From Aquila chrysaetos chrysaetos (taxonomy: Eukaryota; Chordata; Aves; Accipitriformes; Accipitridae), in contig NC_044005.1 in NCBI RefSeq assembly GCF_900496995.4, forward strand, positions 27,533,363 through 27,597,362: a stretch of DNA of 64,000 nucleotides. The letters are read 5' to 3'. Shown here in pieces: positions 24,501-37,446 of the stretch (position 1 is the first letter of the stretch; each line of letters begins with the position of its first letter). A program made the translations under genes and the position numbers. A model generated the notes under the pieces. It saw only the letters and a program-made list of their open reading frames with translations. It made no database searches and was not told the origin of the DNA.

Positions 24501-27500
24501 GATTTTTTTAAACTTTGATGAGATCTCCCACGATTTCACTAAATCGTCTTGTTTGTTGCGTAGGAAAGGAGAATTCACCCCAAAAGAAATTTATAGACAT
24601 TTCACAGGAGAATGTTTATTGCTAATGCCAAACTGTAATTGTTAGAGCAGTGTAAATAATTCAGAGCCTAGCCGTGATGCCTCTACCTTGTGTGGTAACC
24701 ATTCTACAGCTGGCATTTTAATTACACTACTTGCTATGGACACACTTGGAATTCTTATATTGCATTTAATGAAATCTACAGACATTTCCCCTGACCTTGG
24801 TAGCTTCAGTCAGTAATTGCACCATTTAGTTTCATCATACTGCAAGATGTTTGTCAGGTGAGGGAACTGCCTCACCTCCCTCCATCCTTTCCAAAAAATA
24901 CCTTCCACAAACAATGACATTTCTCTCACCTAAGATGCATCTCTGAATACACCCTTCATTCCAATGCAGACATTCTCTTTAATGTTCTAATAAGACGTCT
25001 AGCAGAGTTTTTATACTTATGTTGGGTGTGGGTGAGGTATCTTCTGCTATTGAATACTGGTTTCACTAGTGTTGAGGGAGAATGGGGAGGCCTATTTTCT
25101 GATGGCCTGTAGGAGGAAACTGTGAGAAAAACATCTTTTTCATTTTAGGGTGCTGAAACTGTCAAAAGATTGCTGGATGTGGCCATAGAGGCTGTGCCAC
25201 CTCATCTCTGGAAGAAGACCCCAGTAGTGTTGAAAGCCACAGCTGGACTGCGCTTGCTGTCAGAGGAGAAAGCTCAGGCTCTTCTTTTAGAGGTAATACT
25301 AAGATCTTTTGGATGCACTAGTATTGCTCTCCCTGTTTCATCTTTCATGACTCAGTTCTCCATTCTGTTTAGCTTAAGAGAATTTCAGCTGTGAAAAGTG
25401 ACTGTAATCCCATGATAGCATGAAACTCAGACTTTACAGACTTTCTGAAATCCTCTGTCTTGATGTGGATAGAAGGCATTGGGGGAGAGACCTATGATAC
25501 TTGTTTGTTTCTTTCCTGGCCCTTGAAAGAGGAAAAATATTGTCTACTCCGCACACTTGTCTTATTTTTCTACTGCTGTGAAAAAGAAAACCTTCTCTGT
25601 CACCCTCAGAGCAGAACAAGACTCTTAAGACAAAGGAATCTAATCATTATTTCTTTCTTCAGGTGAGAGAAGTCTTTGAGGAATCACCATTTCTTGTTCC
25701 AGAGGACAGTGTTAGCATCATGGACGGGTCGTATGAAGGTATGTTTTAGAAGGAGGAAGAAGTGAAAGCAAAGAGAAACAGGGGAAAGGGAGAGTGAGAG
25801 ATCTTATGAATGTGAGGGGGGAAGAGAAAATGGTCACTAAACTGAGGGGAAAAATAAAAGGTTTCTAGCCCTGTTTGAAACAATGCAATCCTGCTTTTCC
25901 TAGGAGGTGTTGATTACTTGGTCATCTATTAGGCTACAAATGCAGATACACAAAGAGATTTACAAGTTAGCTAGATGAAGGTTCATCTGAAACCTTCTGA
26001 GTTTCCAGAACAGAACCTCGTCTCAGAAATAAGTATGCAGGCTAACCAGCTGAAGCCTGCTTTTGGGAACTGGTGGAAAAAAGAGGGTGTCCACCTCTGA
26101 AAGGCTACATGACAATACATAGCAAGCTAGGAAGCTTATGGAAGGTGCCTTGTAAATTCTGCAATATCAGCATTAAAAATAACCTATTATAATTAGCTCA
26201 TCATTTTTCAGGTTAAAGTTGGAAACATTGTGAATATTAGAGGACAATGAAGGATAATTGGCAAGTATTAAAATAGATAATGAAATAAATAATAATAAAT
26301 TGTTAAAAATATTCTGATGGGAAAAATGCAGCTGGTGAAGTAGCAAAGGAAGTAACATAAAATACGAGAAAAGGTGAAATATGTTGTAGGTTTGGAGTCA
26401 GTGATGGTTTTGCAGTGCAGAACAGACCACTGTAACATTTTGGCTACATATCCAGACATATTACCTTGGAGAAAAGGCAGGTAATAATCCTTCTGTATGG
26501 ATGCCTGAAAAGAGCCATCTGTGGTGTTACATTCAGTTCTGAACACTTCATTATGGCAGATATATTGCCAGTTTGGAAGGTGCTCAAGGAAAGCAAAAAG
26601 AATTATCACGATGCTTAAACAACTAATAAATGGAGGAAGATTAAAGAGCAAAATCTGTCCACATGGGCCAAGAGAAAAGGAGAAGTAACATAAAGCCTGC
26701 AAGTATTCGATGAAGTATGGTGCAATGCATAGTTTGTCACTAGGATTAAGAGGTGAATTGTACAGTGGGGAAAAGTGTTGTATTCACAGGGAGCAGGACC
26801 AATGAGGCATAATAGAGCACAGTGTAGCCTGCCAAGGTTTATTTAAACCTCCCACCTCTTCTACTGTCACATGTTTGCCTATGTTTGGGTGAGAATCATG
26901 CCAGCGTCAGGCAAGCTGCTGGAGTCAGAGGAGATGTGTTTTACTGGTTCCCACTACGTTTGTAGTGTAGTTACAGAAACCTCAAGATTAAAACACGGAG
27001 TGGTGTGTATGCAATTTTCAGATTAGGAACTGAAATGCTGGAGGGGGGTGGAAAGTACCCAAGGAAACTTGTGCATTGTGTCAGCTCATTACTTCTTTGT
27101 ATATTGTTTGGATAATAAACATGATTTGTGCATGCTGCAGTTGCATGGATATTACAAACATTCTACCTATCCCAGTTTATGAGATTTTAATGAATCAATA
27201 ACACATCATATCACTTAATTGTAAGTTTGAATTAATCTCTGAAGTATGGGGCGGTTATGTTACATTAGTAATGATTTCCAGGTAAATAAATAACATGTGG
27301 AGAGGTGGTAATGGTGGGCAGAAGGCTGTGGGAGTATTCAGTGGTAATTTTTTTTTCCTTTTTCACTCTTTGCAGGAATTTTAGCCTGGATCACTGTGAA
27401 CTTTTTGACAGGTAGTTGATTCTGTGTAACTTCTCTGTAGATATGGACTGTGGAGGTGATCACTCTAGGTTCCTCTGTCTTGGTTGCCATGTCCTGCTTT

Positions 27501-30500
27501 TCCTCCCCACTGTGGCACCAGTGCTAACGCAGTGGATTATCTTGGACAGACCGTGTTCCCAAGGGTGAGCCACACCTGTAGTAAGAAGGAGGCATCTTAA
27601 TCCAGAAGGTGCCAGGATTTACTCAGGACTGGGAGGCACTGGCAAGCTGGTTTCTGTAAGGTACATAGGCGAGTGGTACTGCTAATGTTAGAAGGTGGGA
27701 AACAATGTTTTAGAATATTCTTCATCCCAGCCTGAACTATGCAACTAAAATGGTGTAACAGGGGATGCACTGGTGCTTTAGCCCTACTGTTTCTAAGAAG
27801 TTCTGGGAATGCAATCTAGTGAAAAAAGAAAATCAGTACTCTAGAAGATACATGAGCAAGCAAAAAAGCTGCTCTGGGTGAAGAGAAACGATAATAGCTG
27901 GTTCTGCTCTTACCATCCTTCCTCTCCTACTGCTCTTGTCCAGCTGTATGGTGGTTACAGAATTTATGTACTCTCCCTGACAGTCTTCTGCAGGAGATAC
28001 TTTGTCTCTTACTTTCAGGTTTTGCTGGATGCTAGAGATTTATCTGCTTTTGTCTTGTTGGAGGTGAAATTGGAATCAAGGAAGAAAGTCCTATGAATCT
28101 TTCCATAATACCTTCTGTTTGCCTACCTTTTCTCTGTGATGTTTTTTGTCTTTGAAGGCTAGCTCAGCCCTCCTGTATTGCTGTGATAATGTGGTAACTT
28201 GGTGGCTGCCTGAACATGCATGCAGTATTTTGCACTTGGGGCTGTTCTGAGCATGATGTTGTTTGCAGGGCAGCTGTCTGGCCAGAACCAGCATACTGTT
28301 GGGACTCTGGACTTGGGAGGAGCCTCAACCCAAATCACATTCCTGCCACGGTTTGAGGTGAGGAGTGGTTAAAAGTGTGCAGGTTGGGACTGCAGGGCCA
28401 GTGGAGAGACCTGAACACTGCTGTGCTCTCAGATATCATTTTGTCAGCACTGGCACAAGCAGAACATCTGTGGTGTGCAGAACATCTGTATTTCTGTTCC
28501 CTTTGACATCACCAGCTGGATGATAGGCACTTGCAAACAAAGGAGCCTGGGTAACAGGGAAGAAAAAAGAAAGAAAGCAAATGGGTAAAACCAAAGAGAA
28601 ACAGCTTTTGTTTTCTAGACCCAGGCTGGGAAAGCCCCATTAATGCAGACAACTATTTTGTATTCAATAAATGTAGAACATTTCCAGGAAGTATTCTTGC
28701 ATATTACAAGAAATTTAGGGTCTGCTCTGAGTTGTTTGGGCTTTTTTTTCCATTCCAGTCTGATGGTCAATCCTCACTAAATTTTGGAGGGGGGGTGTCT
28801 CATGGGGCAAATGTCTTTTATAATAGCACAGCCAATCCCTCTTTGTTTTCGTATCAATTTCTTCTCATTTTCTTTGACAATTCCCCTCTCTGCACCTCAG
28901 TCTATATCTGCTGGATTTGTCAGGAATTCTTTAGCTCTTTAGAAACAGTTTGAACTGGGACCCAGATCTATAGTTTGCATGGGAAAATTACATGAGTATT
29001 GGAAGGGCACTATAGCATTCTATACCTTGATATTGTGAAGTTGATTTTGTTGCCCTTTCTGAAAGAGTCCTTCGTTTAAAATTTTTTTGTTTACAGAAAT
29101 TGAGATTCTCAAAGGGTGTTTGGGGACTACAAAACATATGGTTTTCATATTGGGATATTTTAGTTCTGCAATGGTGGGTCATGTTGAAACATGACGTGCA
29201 ACCTTATCTTGTTCAGCGAAGCCTCAAGTACTCTGGGCTTGCCCTCTGTTTTGTGTTGATAACACCTGCTGAAGTGGGCGCTGGACCAACAGGAAAGGGT
29301 GTTGCATGTCAGGGTTTTGGAGAATAAATAGAGCTGTGAAGTAGGCTGAACTGCAGCTCAGGATTCGAATGTCTCCTTAGAGCCTTGCAGGAAAAGGCCT
29401 TGAGGGTTTGCTACTGACCAGGACCAATGGTGTGAATTTGTAGGGCAGTGTGGAGTCAAGGTTCATGTTGCCTGCTTGTATGCTATGTCTGCTTCTCACC
29501 TGTATTGTCAAGTTCATACAAAAGAGCACTACATAGCTCAGTATGTTTCTGAAGAGTTTTTCCCATCTGACAGAATTAGCAGGGATTTCCCCCTTTGATT
29601 TGCAGAGGGTTTTTTTCCCTTCCTGCAATCTGAGGCAGTCACATGTTTGTTCTTCTATTCATTTTGAACAAAATACTGTAATAGTAAGAGATTCATTAAT
29701 GAAATATAGATTACAAGCTAATAGAGGACATCTAATGGTAACTGCATGGAGCTGTTTTTAAGCTAGTGTTATGCTTTTCATGGTATTATTGCCAAAGTTA
29801 TAAGCAACTGAAAACCAATCATAATCATGAAATTGTCCGTCTGGTCCCTGCCTCATTTGGGAGGGGTGTGAGGATTTCTACATTTTTTGTGAAAGTAAGG
29901 CATGAAAAAAGCCAGTTGTTTTCTCCAAACAATTTTTTTTCAGAACCTCTCCTTTTTAAAAGTTTCTGTGATGTAAGGTTTAGGAACAGAACTCAAAATA
30001 TGGCAGGGTCTGGGTGTTTTGGGTCAAGGATATGACTGCCATTCCAATGAAAATCTACCAGACACCCAGAACAAATTTCAATTTGTTTTTTTTTCAGGAG
30101 AAACTCAAGCTGACTGCTGCCAAACCTCTTTCAGCTTTGAGCAGGCTTCTGTCTAGGAGGCCTCTACATCTCTACAATTCCAGATGTTTGGTGGTTTTTT
30201 GCTGTATCAGGTTACTTGAATGGTAACGACAGGGACTCTGCAGCTTCAGTCCTCTCTGAGATTCTGCTGCTTGGCCCAGAGTAACAGAATGTCTGATATG
30301 GATGCACAGGGCCAAGAAGGCATGGGAGAATGAGGTCACTAGCAGAGGAAAGACAGAAACTGGAATTGAGATCTCGGGGACTGGAAACAAGGGAACAGTA
30401 AATAAGCCCTAAACTGGCTCAGATTTACAAGAATGGGAGAGTTAGTCTGGCAAGAAGGTAGGGACCGAGTACCAGTGGGGCAGAGGTGCGCACAGAGGGA

Positions 30501-33500
30501 AGACTGAAAGGAAGAAAACTAGTGGTGATGAGACAAGAGGTTAATTTAGAGGAAAGCACTTAAACCAGGAGGTAAAGCAGCCCTAAGACTGGGAGTGGTC
30601 ACGGTGTTTTCTTGAGTATTAGCATGACATTTAACATGGTGAAAATGTGACCTGTACTTTACTTTGCATTTTTAATTCTTCTGAATTCCTCAACTGAGAT
30701 GTCTAGTCTGACTTGCAAAACTTCATAGCACTTCTAGTGCAGCTGATTTTGATGGGGACACTGTATGTACAGACTAGCACGTAAGTACTCTGAAAAATTC
30801 AGGTATCCTGAATTAGAAAGCATTTTCATCCTGATATGTTGCACTTCCCTATTATGCATTGAGTAACACAAAGATGCATATAAATAAACTCAGTATTAAA
30901 AGCTGCAGGTATTACAGCAGTGGGCACCACTGGAAAACTGTTCTTTGTTTTCAAAGCAGATCAGATGAGTGTGCAGTAAACCCTATGGGTATGTCTGTGA
31001 TATTACATCAAAGTTGGTTATTCTTTGTTGCATAATAGGAACTAAAAGATTTCTTCTTTTACTTAACTTTTAGGAAACTTTGAAGGAAACCCCTGGGGAT
31101 TTTCTTACCTCATTTGAAATGTTTAATAGCACCTACAAGCTCTATACCCACAGGTGAGGAGCAAAAAGGCTGCTGTCTCCGCTGGGGAAATCAGTCTTTC
31201 TGCAGCCCCTGAGCTAACCACAAATGGCCATGTCATCCCGTTACCAGCTGCTGGGACCATGACTTTTTTACTAGTTTTCATGTCTGCTTGAAACATTAGT
31301 TGAAGTGGAACATGACATTAGTTGACTGGAAACGTTCCAGGATCACGGTTAATATCACTGCAAGGGAGTATTAGTCAGTCTGTCAAATGAAGAGGAAGCA
31401 TTATGAGTCACTATATTTAAGGAGAAGAATTCTTATTACTGGATTCAAGCCAAATATTTTAGACCAAGCAGAAAGGAAGATATCATGCCAGTAGTCAGAA
31501 CTAAACCTGGTCAGAGATTTGGAAAGAGGACCTTCCTGAGACTTTTTTCTTCTTAGTTCTTAGTTTGAAATGGCACATCTCATCAGCAACTGGACAAAAA
31601 ATAAAACCTAGACTGATGTAAACCAAAGAGAGACAACCACAGGCAGCTGATACAGACCATGGAGCACAACAGATTCTTGATCCAGTTGGAGGGGATACTT
31701 GGCCTGAAATAATATAATTGTGCTTACTGCATTAAGCTGACAAGTTTCTGAGATGTCTGCAGTGAAATCCAGAGAGTTTACCTGCATGACTTACAGTCAT
31801 GAGAACTTGACCATGTATAATAGAGAGTTGGTCACAGCCTGTTACTAGTGAGTGGGGTGAAGATTATCATCTTGGTCAGTTACAGAATATGCTTACTTGA
31901 CAGCAGAGCTGTTTTAATAGTCCTCCTCTCCTACTGCTTACATTTAATGATGTAGCTGATTGCTCTATTCACCAACACAGTCCATTAGATCATTTAAAAT
32001 AACTGGGATTGAAAACCATCACCAAAAAATGAGGGAGCTGGAGGTTAGTTTAACTCTGATTATTCTGTAAACGTTTATATTGACGTGACTAAAGGGATAA
32101 GTAGCCAAACACAGAGTTGGGAATGAAAGGCCAACAGGTTTTTCATCTAGCTGTGTTGCTGAAGCCAGCAACATGTAATGACATTCTCGTAAACGTTGTT
32201 CACATCTGTAATGGTTTCAGCCCAGCTGGTGACAACATCCTAGCTTGTAATGAGTATAGTGGTAATCTGTGGAGTCAAACAGAGGTGAATTTCACACAAA
32301 GGCACAGCTTCCATTTAGTGTGAGGTTCTGCAGTTCTCCTATTAGTTCTGCCCTAAGAGCACATAGTCTTATCTGTGTGACGTAAGAATGGCCATCCTAT
32401 TCCCTATGCACTCCTTACAAACCTTTCTTTCTCCCTTGTTTTTAAGATTGTGCATTTTTGCTTTTCATGAATCTCTTGTAGAAATACCACAGCAGCTCTA
32501 ACCACTTTCAGCAGTTTTAGATTTTTCCATTTTACAGCTCTTTATAATTCTTGGGTTTGTGTCAGTCTTTTGGTCTTTGGAATTGTTCTGGCAAAGGAAA
32601 CTCTCTGTCTTAGAGAGGGGAGACTTGTGGGAAGCGGAGGAAGGAAATTTGGTTCGGGTGTTCCAGGATTTAGGAAGAGGCTATGGGTGAAGCATACCAG
32701 ATGTGCAAGAATTAAAACTGTAATGTCTGTGTTTGTTTGTTGTTTGCAGCTATTTGGGGTTTGGACTAAAAGCTGCCAGACTAGCAGCACTTGGAGCTTT
32801 GAATATAGAAGGTATGTTCATATGATAAAACATCCAAGATTTTTGAAAGATATGGTTAGACTTAGTCTTGTGTCAGCAGCCCATTTCCCATGTCTTCACT
32901 TCTGTCTCGTGCTTTTCTGTGTTTTCGCTGGTAGAGATCTGTCTGGAAACAGGCTACTGCTTGTTAAGGAGTTGTCTTTTGAGACAGCTGCTTTTCCCTA
33001 TTTCCAAGTTCAGCTAGCAGTGATACTGATTGCAAATTCCAGAAATGCGTACATGGGAACATACAAACACCATATAGACATGGCAAGTCACAAACTCACA
33101 GCTTTACAAGCATCCACAGAAACACAAACAGCATGAATACATCCTTTTCCTAGGGATTGCTGCTTAGGCCAAACCCACTTTATAGGTCTTTCTGGTACCT
33201 GCCTGGCCCGCCATGTTCCCCCAGATCTCCTGCTGTATTCACTGACTAGTCTAGCATGAAGTCCGTGAGCATATCACACACACTGTCACTCACTAACCTG
33301 AATGCATGCTTGCATTCCTGAGTCTTTCCAGTCTCTGACCCAGACCTTAAGTCCTTCCAGTCTTCATGACCAGACCTTGGGCCTTTTGTCCTGTCTCTGG
33401 CCAGAACCTGGGGTCTTTCCTCCTTCTGGATTCTTACTTGCCAGCTAGAAGGACTTGTGTTAATTACTGGAATGTACTCAAATCAAAAATAGTTGGGAAT

Positions 33501-36500
33501 AGGGTTTAAGAAGAAGACAGGACAGACTGCAGTGATTGGTCACAAGGCTCAGCCAGGAAAGCAAACTGACCAGCTGCCTGCTTAGCTGTGATTGCCTTCT
33601 TTTATCGTCCCCTCCATTTTCCCACACTTGTGCTTCCCTGATCCCTTGATTCCCTCTGTCCCTGCCTTTGAGCCTTCCCCTAAACATCCCATAGTAAATT
33701 TTGCACAGTCCCACAATCCCCCTCAACCATTCTGTAAGAAGTTTGCTTTTTCTGTGATACCTGTACTGGCCACAATAATCATGTTTTCTTCCCATCAGTT
33801 ATGGTATTTCTGGTGGAATTCTTTAAGGGTACATTCAGTGGTTCTGTAGCGGCCATTGATCAGTGTCTCAGGAGTTTTTGTCTTCATTGCGCAGTTGCTT
33901 TGTTTGTCTTGGTTATCTGCTGTTTGTTAGGGTTTGTGTATCTGTGTGTTTAATTTATTACCTCTTGTTTCTTGTCTTCTGTGGTGAACAGCCATTATAC
34001 AGATATCCTTGTACCACGTAGCTCTCGTTAACAAATGACAAGCCCAGCTGCTCTGCAGCTTGCAGGACAAAATGGGCACAACTTTTCCAGACTGAGACTG
34101 GTCCATAATTCATAATCATGTGCAGAATCCATCAATTCAGATTTCCTTACTTTTGCTTAAAGACCTTAATGAAGATCTTTCAGCCTTTTCTTTTCTGGTT
34201 CTGCATACTGATCGATAAATGTGTTAAATGTTATCCTTTCTGACTCTCCCCTCTGGTTTCGTACCAGCTGTGGATGGACAAATGTTCCGCAGTTCTTGTT
34301 TGCCAAAGCAGCTGGAGGCAGAGTGGCACTTCGGGGGAGTGAAATACCGGTATGGTGGCAAGAAAGAAGGTAAATTAAGGAGACTTGTTGCTTCTTATAA
34401 GTTTTGTCTCTAGAATCTGAGATTTTTCTTGGCAAATACTCCATCAGTTACCTTGGGTTATGACAGATACCTGTCCAATTATAGATGTGGACTTTGGACA
34501 GAGCCAAAGAAAAATCTGAAGCTGTAAGAGTAGCTCACCTGCACTCTCCACATTCTGGCTGTGATCCCTTATTACAATTGCTACCTTAACAGGAAACGTT
34601 AAGAGTTACTTGTGCAAATAAGACAGCTTTTTCTGAGGCTTTGAGCTAAGTGCAAAAACTCGGGCTGTGTTAGGGTACAATAACTGGTAGGCCAAAGTGT
34701 ATCATCTCACTTGTGGAACTATTTCTTAAGATACTATCCCTAATGCTGTATACAGAGGGTGAAGCTGCTACCATCAGTGACTAGAACAGACCCCTTTGGT
34801 GACTCATATTGTTTTGCTTTACAACAGGGGAACATGAGAGCCAAGTTGCAGATTTGGTGTGTGAAGTGGATTGATAAAATGATGATGTGATGGGGAGGGA
34901 AAGTAGGGTTTTATCTAGCAGGCGGTAGCAAATGTACATGAGATTCTGCTGATGACCATAGAATGTAACAATGGGAGTTTTGCCTGATGTGGAGGAAGCT
35001 TTTCACGCACCTACACTAGTTTGCTCAGCACGCCTTTCAGATATTGCTATGATCTGTTCTAACCAGTTCCACTTCATGATGGTGATCTAGAGCCCTTGCC
35101 TGCATGCAGGTGCCATGCTGGATTATGGGAGGGATATCTAAGCTTTTCTCACCTCTTCATGTTTTCCAGAACATGGTTTAGTGGGCGTGGATGATGGTTG
35201 GAATTGATGATCTTGAAGGTCTTTTCCAACCTAAATGATTCTATGATTCTATGATTCTGATGCTTTAATCTTTGCTTCTTCCCTTTTTCATCCTAATGCC
35301 ACTGCTTCGTCCATCTCCTGGATGTGCCTCTCCGGCCCACCCCATCTGTGTTTGTCCTGACAGGAGAAACAGGATTCAAGCCTTGCTACTTGGAAGTACT
35401 CAAGGTTGTCAAAGGGAAACTGCACCAACCAGATGAGATTCGTGGAAGTTCCTTCTATGCTTTCTCCTATTACTATGATCGCGCAGTTGACACCAACCTA
35501 ATTGGTAAATTGGTTTGGGATAATCCACTACATGTGAACATGTCAACCAGAAGGTAGACAGAAGAACCCTGGAGGCTGGAGCCATGGGGAGAAGGGAAAA
35601 GGAATGGTGTTGAGAAAGAGGAAGTGCAGAAAATGCCTTCAGGGAATGAATGTGTATCCATCAGTGCAGTTTGATGTTCAGAGTTCAGCAGATGAGACTT
35701 GTGCTCATACTTGCAGCTCTGTCCCCTGTTACCAACAGATCTCACTCCTAGCCCAGCATCACTGAGTTGCCTTCTAGGGTCAACTTAGAGAATTCAAATG
35801 CTTTCAGGTCTATGATGATGTTTTCTTACCTCTTCCTTTTCAGATTATGAACAGGGAGGTGTTCTGGAAGTGAAAGACTTTGAAAGAAAAGCCAAAGAAG
35901 GTAACTGTCATGAGACTTAGGAAACTGGTGGGGATGAGAAATAACAAAAATATGAATGTCTATAGGCAGTACGTGATGTGAGTTTGACTTCTAAAAAAAA
36001 TGTTTGTTTAACCTTTATTCCACTTCCATCCTCCATGTCATCTTACCTTTTATTAGCCAACACCTGTAACTGTTGCAGAAGAAAGTACTGATAGAGCAGT
36101 GAGGGGAAGCACAGCATTAGCGGCTTCGCAGCTTTCTTCAGGAGAGGAAGGAGATGGTAGTTCATGAATGTCAGTACAAAAGAAAGTGAATTTGCTGTAT
36201 CAAGAGCTCCTTCTGTCAAACTGCAACTCTCCTGAGTTTAGGAGAGTGCTGACTTTTGTAAGTCTGTCACCTTAAATCCTGTTTAATCTAACAAAATGGA
36301 GGGAGAGAGCAGAGCTTGTTTAAGTCTGACAGCCTCTCCTGCATTCCTTTCCCTCCCCCTGACTTTTTTCCTGAATGCTTGTTCTAGTTTTGTACCTCCT
36401 CCTGTGAAAAGAGCTCCCACCTTGCCACGCTACTGATGGCTAAAACTTTAGCTTACAGAGCAAGGTATTACCTCTGAATTGTAATCATCCTCATGATGAT

Positions 36501-37446
36501 TAGTAGACCCTATTTGTCACCAGCAGATGCTTAATTATGTAGCTCAGGACTGACTTTTTTCTAAAATATGACCTAAATTCTAATGATTTTTCAGTTAAAT
36601 TTAATCTCCCTAGAAACTCAGATGGTTTTGAATAGGGGGATTAGGCTCTAAAGTTTGAGTGTAGGGTGTTTGTTTCCCCCCCGGATACTGAGAGAGCTTA
36701 TTTCCAAAGATGCAGCTAAGATGTTATCTAACACCATCAAACCATTTATTTATTAAAAAATAAAAGAAGCTGCCAACCTAGAAGGTGGAGTCCATTACTG
36801 CAGCCATCCTTGGAGACTCGACAAGGAAGACAAATGATGCTGTGTTCTTGAAAGAATAAGTAATCTACCAATTCCCTGCCAGTTGTCAGTTCAGCAGAGA
36901 TTCAGACTTCAAGAGTTATGTGTAGCATGTACCATATGTACCCATTAATAGAAGCGGGTGGCTTGTTTTAGTAGGCTTTGGCTTGAGGTAAATTCAAATC
37001 TATAATGTGGATAAAAGCTCCTTTATTTTGCTGAGATCTGTTTTTTTTCTTCCTTTTGTAGTCTGCGATAACATGGAGAGGTACAACTCAGCCAGTCCTT
37101 TCCTCTGCATGGATCTCACTTACATCACCGCTTTACTAAAGGAAGGCTTTGGATTTAGGGACAACACGCTCTTACAGGTGAGAAAAATAGTTAAATCCCA
37201 AAGCCAGCTTCCAAATTTCTCTTATCAATCAACATTGGTTCATTTTTCTGGGTAATTATCTACTGAGTCTTTCCAGGGTCGTTACATGTAGTTACTGTCA
37301 TGTGCGCAACATATGAATCTAGGAAACTGTTGGGAACACTTCTTTTTCTTCCTTTATAGTTAACAAAGAAAGTGAACAACATAGAGACAAGCTGGACTTT
37401 GGGTGCTACCTTTCACCTACTGCAGTCTCTGGGGATAACCTGTTGA
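21600..37446 (+). CDS. ENTPD5: ENTPD5, ectonucleoside triphosphate diphosphohydrolase 5 (ER UDPase), complete
   Basis: ER-luminal, soluble NTPDase that hydrolyses UDP and GDP, supporting the UGGT glycoprotein-refolding cycle. Exons: 21600-21816, 23071-23150, 25149-25292, 25663-25738, 27376-27411, 28269-28357, 31074-31153, 32750-32811, 34268-34369, 35364-35504, 35844-35900, 37062-37177 and 37360-37446. All have GT/AG borders and matching phases, giving 428 aa, the human length. ATG at 21600 starts a cleavable signal peptide (about residues 1-24). Apyrase motifs: DAGSTGTR (54-61), KATAGLR (128-134), SIMDGSYEG ending in the presumed catalytic-base Glu (172), and DLGGASTQ (199-206). There is no C-terminal membrane anchor, matching ENTPD5/6 rather than ENTPD1-3. 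It converges on COQ6. No lesions seen. Confidence 0.97.
33470..34000 (+). repeat. Interspersed repeat copy A (approximate limits), ENTPD5 intron 8
   Basis: This stretch shares extended, diverged similarity with 61650-62110. Both contain a gacagactgcag/aacagactgcag block, then a pyrimidine-rich stretch, then 'ccctaaa(c/t)atc.cat', 'aagaagtttgct'/'gagaagtttgct', 'tgtttgttaggrtttgtg' and a 'ctcctgttt/tctcctgag' tail, in the same order and orientation. This indicates two copies of one family, probably a retroviral LTR. Family and exact borders are unknown, and similarity may begin upstream. Confidence 0.55.
35170..35258 (+). mobile_element. CR1 LINE 3'-end fragment
   Basis: The sequence reads 'gttggaattgatgatcttgaaggtcttttccaacctaaatgattctatgattctatgattct'-like. 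This is the classic CR1 3' end with tandem 8-bp ATTCTATG units at the tail. It lies in ENTPD5 intron 9, sense orientation. CR1 is the dominant non-LTR element of birds and reptiles, which supports the host assignment. Only about 90 bp are preserved, as expected for 5'-truncated copies. Confidence 0.85.
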